Assembly (NCBI GenBank): GCA_049323915.1
Contig: JBMOPC010000039.1
Coordinates: forward strand, 1 to 15,737
DNA length: 15,737 bases
Direction of reading: 5' to 3'
DNA from: BRHc4a sp049323915
GTDB lineage: Bacteria; Bacillota; Desulfotomaculia; Desulfotomaculales; Desulfocucumaceae
A model generated the notes under the pieces. The model was given only the letters and a program-made list of their open reading frames with translations. It was not told where the DNA came from and made no database searches. How positions within the stretch are numbered: the first letter of the stretch is position 1; the number at the start of each line of letters is the position of its first letter. The translations under genes and the position numbers were made by a program. This document shows, piece by piece, positions 12,389 to 15,737 of this stretch.

Positions 12389-13521
12389 GAAGAACACAGC
12401 TGGATGAGGTCGGCGAGTTCGGCCTGATTGACCGCCTGATACCGGCCTGGGATGCCGGCTGGCGGCGGGGAAGGCAAGAATTGGCCGCATCCGGGGAGGG
12501 TGAGAGCCCGGACGGCGGCCAATTGATAAAATCCTGCCTGCGGCTGGGCGTCGGCGATGATGCCGCCGCCATCAACATTCCGGCGGGAAAAACCCTTTTG
12601 ACCACCACCGATATGCTGGTGGAAGGGGTGCACTTCCTGTGGCTCCCTCCCCGGACCCGGCTGTTGGGCAGAAAAGCGCTGGCTGCCAATATCAGCGATA
12701 TCGCGGCCATGGGCGGCCTGCCCGGCTGGGCCTTCCTGTCCATAGGGATACCGCCCGGGGCGGAGGTGGAGGATGTGGAGGAACTGTATGCCGGGATGGG
12801 GGAGATGGCCGGCAGGTTTGGGGTGGTCCTGGCCGGCGGGGACACGGTGCGATCCGGCAAGTGGCTGGTCAGCGTGACGCTGCTGGGCCTCGCCTCCCGC
12901 GCGCCCATTACCCGCAGCGGGGGACGGGCCGGCGATTTAATACTGATCACCGGAACGGTGGGGGATTCAGCCGCCGGGTTACACCTTCTGCTCAATAGCG
13001 GATCTTGCCGGGGCGCTTTATCAGGCGAAGAAGAGGATTACCTCCTGTCCCGCCACCTGGACCCTTTGCCCCGGGTGGAGGAAGCCAGGGCGCTGGTGGA
13101 ACACGGGGGCGCCACCGCCATGATCGACGTCAGCGATGGGGTGGCCAGCGAAGTTCACCATATTTGCCGGAACTCCGCCTGTGGCGCCCTGTTGGATCTG
13201 GACTGCCTCCCGGTAAGCGCCCAGGCGAGGAAGCTGGCTTCGGCGGCGGGGCTGCCGGCTTACCAGTGGGCCCTTTACGGGGGCGAGGATTATGAGCTTC
13301 TTTTCACCGCACCCCCGGACGCGGCCCCCTCGCTGATAGAACAGGTCAGGTTGAGAACGGGTACTTCGGTGACGGTCATCGGGCGTCTGACCGGCGCCGA
13401 AGAAGGAGTTGCCGCAGTTTTCCCGGGCGAACCCGGCGGAAAGCCCTCACCTCTTCCGGCAAGGGGGTACAATCACTTTGCCCCGCCGGCAGGCCGGGAT
13501 GGTGATCGGGATGAAGGATAA
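12385..13521 (+). CDS. thiL: Thiamine-monophosphate kinase ThiL
   Basis: ThiL phosphorylates thiamine monophosphate to TPP, the active cofactor and the riboswitch ligand. The 378-aa protein has the family motifs VGEFGLIDRL, GVGDDAA (residues 55-60 area), TTDMLVEGVHF, AANISDIAAMGG, LAGGDTV, MIDVSDGVASE and GGEDYELLF, and ends with the family's RGYNHF plus a 14-residue tail. It is longer than the usual 320-340 aa because residues about 21-50 (tryptophan- and glycine-rich, charged) form an extra segment before the GDD motif. GGGAGGTC precedes the ATG. Its end overlaps thiD in another frame, which accounts for the tail. Confidence 0.96.
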   Translation: MRRTQLDEVGEFGLIDRLIPAWDAGWRRGRQELAASGEGESPDGGQLIKSCLRLGVGDDAAAINIPAGKTLLTTTDMLVEGVHFLWLPPRTRLLGRKALAANISDIAAMGGLPGWAFLSIGIPPGAEVEDVEELYAGMGEMAGRFGVVLAGGDTVRSGKWLVSVTLLGLASRAPITRSGGRAGDLILITGTVGDSAAGLHLLLNSGSCRGALSGEEEDYLLSRHLDPLPRVEEARALVEHGGATAMIDVSDGVASEVHHICRNSACGALLDLDCLPVSAQARKLASAAGLPAYQWALYGGEDYELLFTAPPDAAPSLIEQVRLRTGTSVTVIGRLTGAEEGVAAVFPGEPGGKPSPLPARGYNHFAPPAGRDGDRDEG

Positions 13522-14437
13522 TATACCAAAGGTACTGTCCGTTGGCGGGTCTGATCCGAGCGGCGGCGCCGGCATCCAGGCTGATCTGAAGGTAATGGCC
13601 CGGATGAGAGTTTACGGGGCGGCGGCGGTTACCGTCTTGACCAGGCAGACCAGCCACGGGGTAATTAGTGTGTTTCCACTACCCTTAGAATGGGTCATGG
13701 CCCAGGCCGAAGACGTGCTGTGGGACCTCCGGCCCGGCGTGGTCAAGACCGGCATGATGGCCAGCGCCGGCAACATCCGGGGACTTGCCCGCCTGTGGCG
13801 AAGTTACACCGGCCTGTACGACCGTGAAGATATTAATGGGGGCGCAGGGTTGGAAAAGGGCTGTCCGGGGAAAGAGCGGACGTCCGGACAGCCGGAAAAT
13901 ATCCGGTTTCCCGCCCTGGTGGTGGACCCGGTATTTAAATCGGGAACGGGGGTGGACCTGTTGGCGTCCGGCGGGGTGGAGGCGTATTTTAGAGAACTTT
14001 TCCCTCTGGCCGCCGTGGTTACCCCTAATGTGCCCGAGGCCGAGGCACTGACGGGACTGAAGATCCGCAAAACCGGCGACATGGAGCGCGCCGCGGCGGC
14101 TATCCTGGACTCGGGGACCCAGTGGGTGCTGCTCAAGGGCGGGCACCTGCCAGCTTCAGCAGAGAGCGGGTTAAAGGAAGATGAAGTAGTTGATCTTTTA
14201 TGCAGCCGGGAAAAAAGTCTGTGGCTTAAATCGGGGCGTGTTCCGGGGGCAGCCGTGCACGGGACCGGGTGTACCCTGGCGTCAGCCCTGGCTTCCCTGC
14301 TGGCTTTGGGAGTGCCGGTGGCGGAGGCGGCAAGGCGCTCCACCCGGTGGGTCCGCCGGGGGATTGCCCACCCCCTGCAGGCGGGCCGTGGACGGGGAGT
14401 CGTATGCCAGCAGGGCATCCCGCTGCTTGACCCTTAA
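13511..14437 (+). CDS. thiD: Bifunctional HMP/HMP-phosphate kinase ThiD
   Basis: ThiD phosphorylates HMP and then HMP phosphate to the diphosphate used by ThiE. The 308-aa protein shows VLSVGGSDPSGGAGIQADLK at the N-terminus, VVKTGMMAS, LVVDPVFKSGTG, VVTPNVPEAEAL, LLKGGH and the anion-hole/catalytic Cys motif HGTGCTLASALAS. It is about 40 residues longer than typical ThiD; a Gly/Lys/Glu-rich insertion at about residues 101-132 precedes the VVDPV strand. ATG 13511 gives the usual short N-terminus; ATG 13499 is also in frame, and the open frame extends further back inside thiL. It overlaps thiL by 11 bases. No terminator is evident after it. Confidence 0.96.
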   Translation: MKDNIPKVLSVGGSDPSGGAGIQADLKVMARMRVYGAAAVTVLTRQTSHGVISVFPLPLEWVMAQAEDVLWDLRPGVVKTGMMASAGNIRGLARLWRSYTGLYDREDINGGAGLEKGCPGKERTSGQPENIRFPALVVDPVFKSGTGVDLLASGGVEAYFRELFPLAAVVTPNVPEAEALTGLKIRKTGDMERAAAAILDSGTQWVLLKGGHLPASAESGLKEDEVVDLLCSREKSLWLKSGRVPGAAVHGTGCTLASALASLLALGVPVAEAARRSTRWVRRGIAHPLQAGRGRGVVCQQGIPLLDP

Positions 14438-14560
14438 TATCAAAAAAATGCTTCTGGCCGGAATAATTTTCAGGGAATTCAAGTGAAAAACAATTTTGTG
14501 TCACCGGTAACCGGAACCCGTGAGATAGAATGGTCGTCCATATATTGAGGGGTGGGAATC

Positions 14561-14878
14561 ATGGATCGGGTAGTGGAGGGAAAAACCTATAAAATCACTG
14601 TTACAAACACGGCTAACGGGCAAATTAAGGAGCTTATTCATAGCGTTGCTGAGAATGATTCAGTGCCGGGAGCGTCGGCTAACAGGTTCTGGGAAAACAT
14701 ACGATCATACATAATACACCGGATGCGCTGGAAGATTGGGGACGTTGAGTACAGGATTGCTGAGTATTCTGAGGAAGTGAAGGAGGTAAAAAAGCGAAAG
14801 AATAAAAAAAGGGCGAGAGACACAGTGTGTAATGACCTGGACCTCCAGCAGGAAAGTTCAGGAACCGGTTTCATTTGA
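14561..14878 (+). CDS. Unknown 105-aa protein downstream of thiD
   Basis: I do not recognise this small soluble protein. The N-terminal half starts with a likely beta-strand pair (EGKTYKITVTNTANGQIKEL), then an amphipathic helix with FWENIRSYIIHRM, a second strand pair (MRWKIGDVEYRIAEY), and a very basic segment of Lys/Arg with Glu (about residues 80-92). ATG 14561 is preferred over GTG 14552 because GAGGGGTGGG lies just upstream. No terminator separates it from thiD, 123 bases away, while a good one follows it, so it may share the thi transcript, but a link to thiamine is not shown. Confidence 0.65.
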   Translation: MDRVVEGKTYKITVTNTANGQIKELIHSVAENDSVPGASANRFWENIRSYIIHRMRWKIGDVEYRIAEYSEEVKEVKKRKNKKRARDTVCNDLDLQQESSGTGFI

Positions 14879-14936
14879 TCAGAAACCAAAAAGCTGGGTT
14901 CCTCTACGCTCCTGGCACGGGTTAATGATTCTGCAT

Positions 14937-14966
14937 CCTGCTCTGAATCGGGGCAGGCTTTTTTTA
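14937..14966 (+). terminator. Intrinsic terminator
   Basis: CCTGCTC (14937-14943) pairs with GGGCAGG (14951-14957), one wobble, followed by C and seven Ts. It ends the 105-aa protein gene and possibly the whole thi transcript. Confidence 0.85.
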
Positions 14967-15084
14967 TTCCTTTATTGATTTTCCCGCAGGGGGCAACGCT
15001 TTTAGCTGGGCTTTGGATGGTTGATGGACAGGTTTGAAAGGATATCCTGCTAAAATTAAATATTTGATTCTTAAGGGAGCAGAA

Positions 15085-15333
15085 ATGATTTCAGGTAATA
15101 TAATGAGCAGGTCAATACTCAGATATATGTGGTATTTATTTGGCAATCCCGTACAGTTCAATCCCATCACACTGGAAATAACCTTCATCGGAAGTCGTCA
15201 AAGTGTAAGAGAGGCCATCAGCATGCTGGACAGAAAGAGGGTCTGGTATGATATTAGCTGGGTGCACATTGAGGGGGAGTCTTACCCGTCAGGGATTACC
15301 TTGCAGCTTGATGAAATTTCCTTAAAAAGATAA
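15085..15333 (+). CDS. Unknown 82-aa protein
   Basis: This is a small protein with no recognised family. Residues about 8-20 (ILRYMWYLF) are aromatic and hydrophobic but short for a membrane span; the middle (LEITFIGSRQSVREAISML) and the end (VHIEGESYPSGITLQLDEIS) look like alternating strands and a helix. ATG 15085 is chosen because AAGGGAGC (15073-15080) precedes it at a normal distance; the frame extends back to TTG 15034. It converges with the minus-strand ImmA/IrrE-type gene with only three bases between stops and no terminator between them, so their transcripts probably overlap. Confidence 0.6.
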   Translation: MISGNIMSRSILRYMWYLFGNPVQFNPITLEITFIGSRQSVREAISMLDRKRVWYDISWVHIEGESYPSGITLQLDEISLKR

Positions 15334-15336
15334 GCT

Positions 15337-15735
15337 TCATAGACAGGAGAACTTAACCTGTGTGATCAGGTCAAAGCTGATTTCCCTGCGCCTGGCTTTT
15401 ATCTGATACTGTACAAATTCCAGCTTTCTGAACATGAACCAGGTTGTGACCTCGAAATAGTCGGCCAGGTCCATACATTCCCACTTATTTCTGCTCAATA
15501 GTTCCAAAATCTCGTCCGTGGGAATAAGTCTGCTTGTCGCCCAGTGCAGGGCCCTTTTCTCCGCAACGGACATCTTGCGTTCTAAACTGTAGTTGGCATG
15601 AATTTTAAATACACTGGAGGTAATACCAGTAAAATAATGGCCGAGTTCTTCGGCCAGGATGCAACGGGCTAACCTGTATAATTTGGGGTTATGCTTCAGT
15701 TCCCTGTCCAGGTAGATGGCAGGGTTTATCCCATG
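15337..15735 (-). CDS. ImmA/IrrE-type (DUF955) protein, C-terminal part, cut by the window edge
   Basis: The minus-strand frame is open from the right edge; about 132 residues are visible, beginning HGINPAIYLDREL. Shortly after comes LARCILAEELGHYFTG, which aligns with the HExxH helix of DUF955 peptidases, followed by EKRALHWATSRLIP, the third-ligand helix of this family. The position of the first zinc histidine is glutamate here (EELGH instead of HELGH). I believe such variants occur in a clostridial and phage branch of the family, but cannot check that. The C-terminal 70 residues are helical. The start and any XRE partner gene lie beyond the window. It may belong to a prophage or mobile element to the right. 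Confidence 0.8.
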   Translation of the reverse strand, partial: HGINPAIYLDRELKHNPKLYRLARCILAEELGHYFTGITSSVFKIHANYSLERKMSVAEKRALHWATSRLIPTDEILELLSRNKWECMDLADYFEVTTWFMFRKLEFVQYQIKARRREISFDLITQVKFSCL

Positions 15736-15737
15736 CT

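Noticed and set aside
13804..14418. 204-codon minus-strand open frame opposite thiD
   Set aside because: The forward frame carries all ThiD motifs; the reverse translation is Ser/Pro/Arg-rich, typical of an antisense shadow.
15034..15062. TTGAAA / TAAATA promoter before the 82-aa gene
   Set aside because: The -10 match is only three of six and the predicted start would fall right at the ribosome-binding site.

Overview
The window looks like a chromosomal segment of a Gram-positive anaerobe, most likely a Desulfotomaculum/Pelotomaculum-type clostridium (Peptococcaceae sensu lato). This is inferred from protein style, strong Shine-Dalgarno sites, many GTG/TTG starts, terminator-controlled riboswitches and the mix of tungstate uptake, ECF sigma factor and de novo thiamine genes. 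No taxonomic marker is present. Base composition is uneven: the sigma block (about 3670-6155) and the thiamine operon (about 9416-14437) are GC-rich, while the tungstate block is intermediate and the stretches 6160-9240 and 14440-15737 are clearly more AT-rich.

Layout: (1) 1-124 holds the tail of an unidentified gene ending in a hairpin. (2) 153-510 is a long untranslated leader with two tandem Moco/Tuco-type riboswitches, each followed by its own intrinsic terminator. It leads into a tungstate ABC transporter operon: a small unknown protein, tupA (lipoprotein), tupC (ATPase), tupB (permease) and a small membrane protein, closed by a terminator at 3446-3476. (3) 3673-6155 is an ECF sigma factor, an overlapping membrane zinc-finger anti-sigma factor with a large outer domain, and a second, degenerate sigma-like protein, closed by a terminator. 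(4) 6412-6984 encodes an unknown membrane-anchored protein. (5) 7048-9119 is a compact AT-rich module: a palindromic operator array and sigma-A-type promoter, an XRE-family regulator, an ImmA/IrrE-type HExxH metallopeptidase, and an overlapping third protein with PIN-nuclease-like acidic motifs. (6) 9244-14437 is a TPP riboswitch plus terminator followed by thiC-thiM-thiE-thiL-thiD, largely overlapping or closely spaced. (7) 14561-15333 has two small unknown genes separated by a terminator, converging on the C-terminal part of a second ImmA/IrrE-type protein on the minus strand that runs off the right edge.

How the parts work together: the leader should shut off tungstate import when the molybdenum or tungsten pterin cofactor is abundant. 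The thi operon makes HMP phosphate de novo (ThiC), phosphorylates it (ThiD), salvages thiazole (ThiM), joins the two (ThiE) and forms TPP (ThiL), with TPP feeding back through the riboswitch. Thiazole synthase genes are not in this window. The XRE/ImmA/PIN-like module is the best candidate for a little-described system: it resembles protease-activated, repressor-controlled stress or defence cassettes, but its effector is assigned here only from motif spacing.
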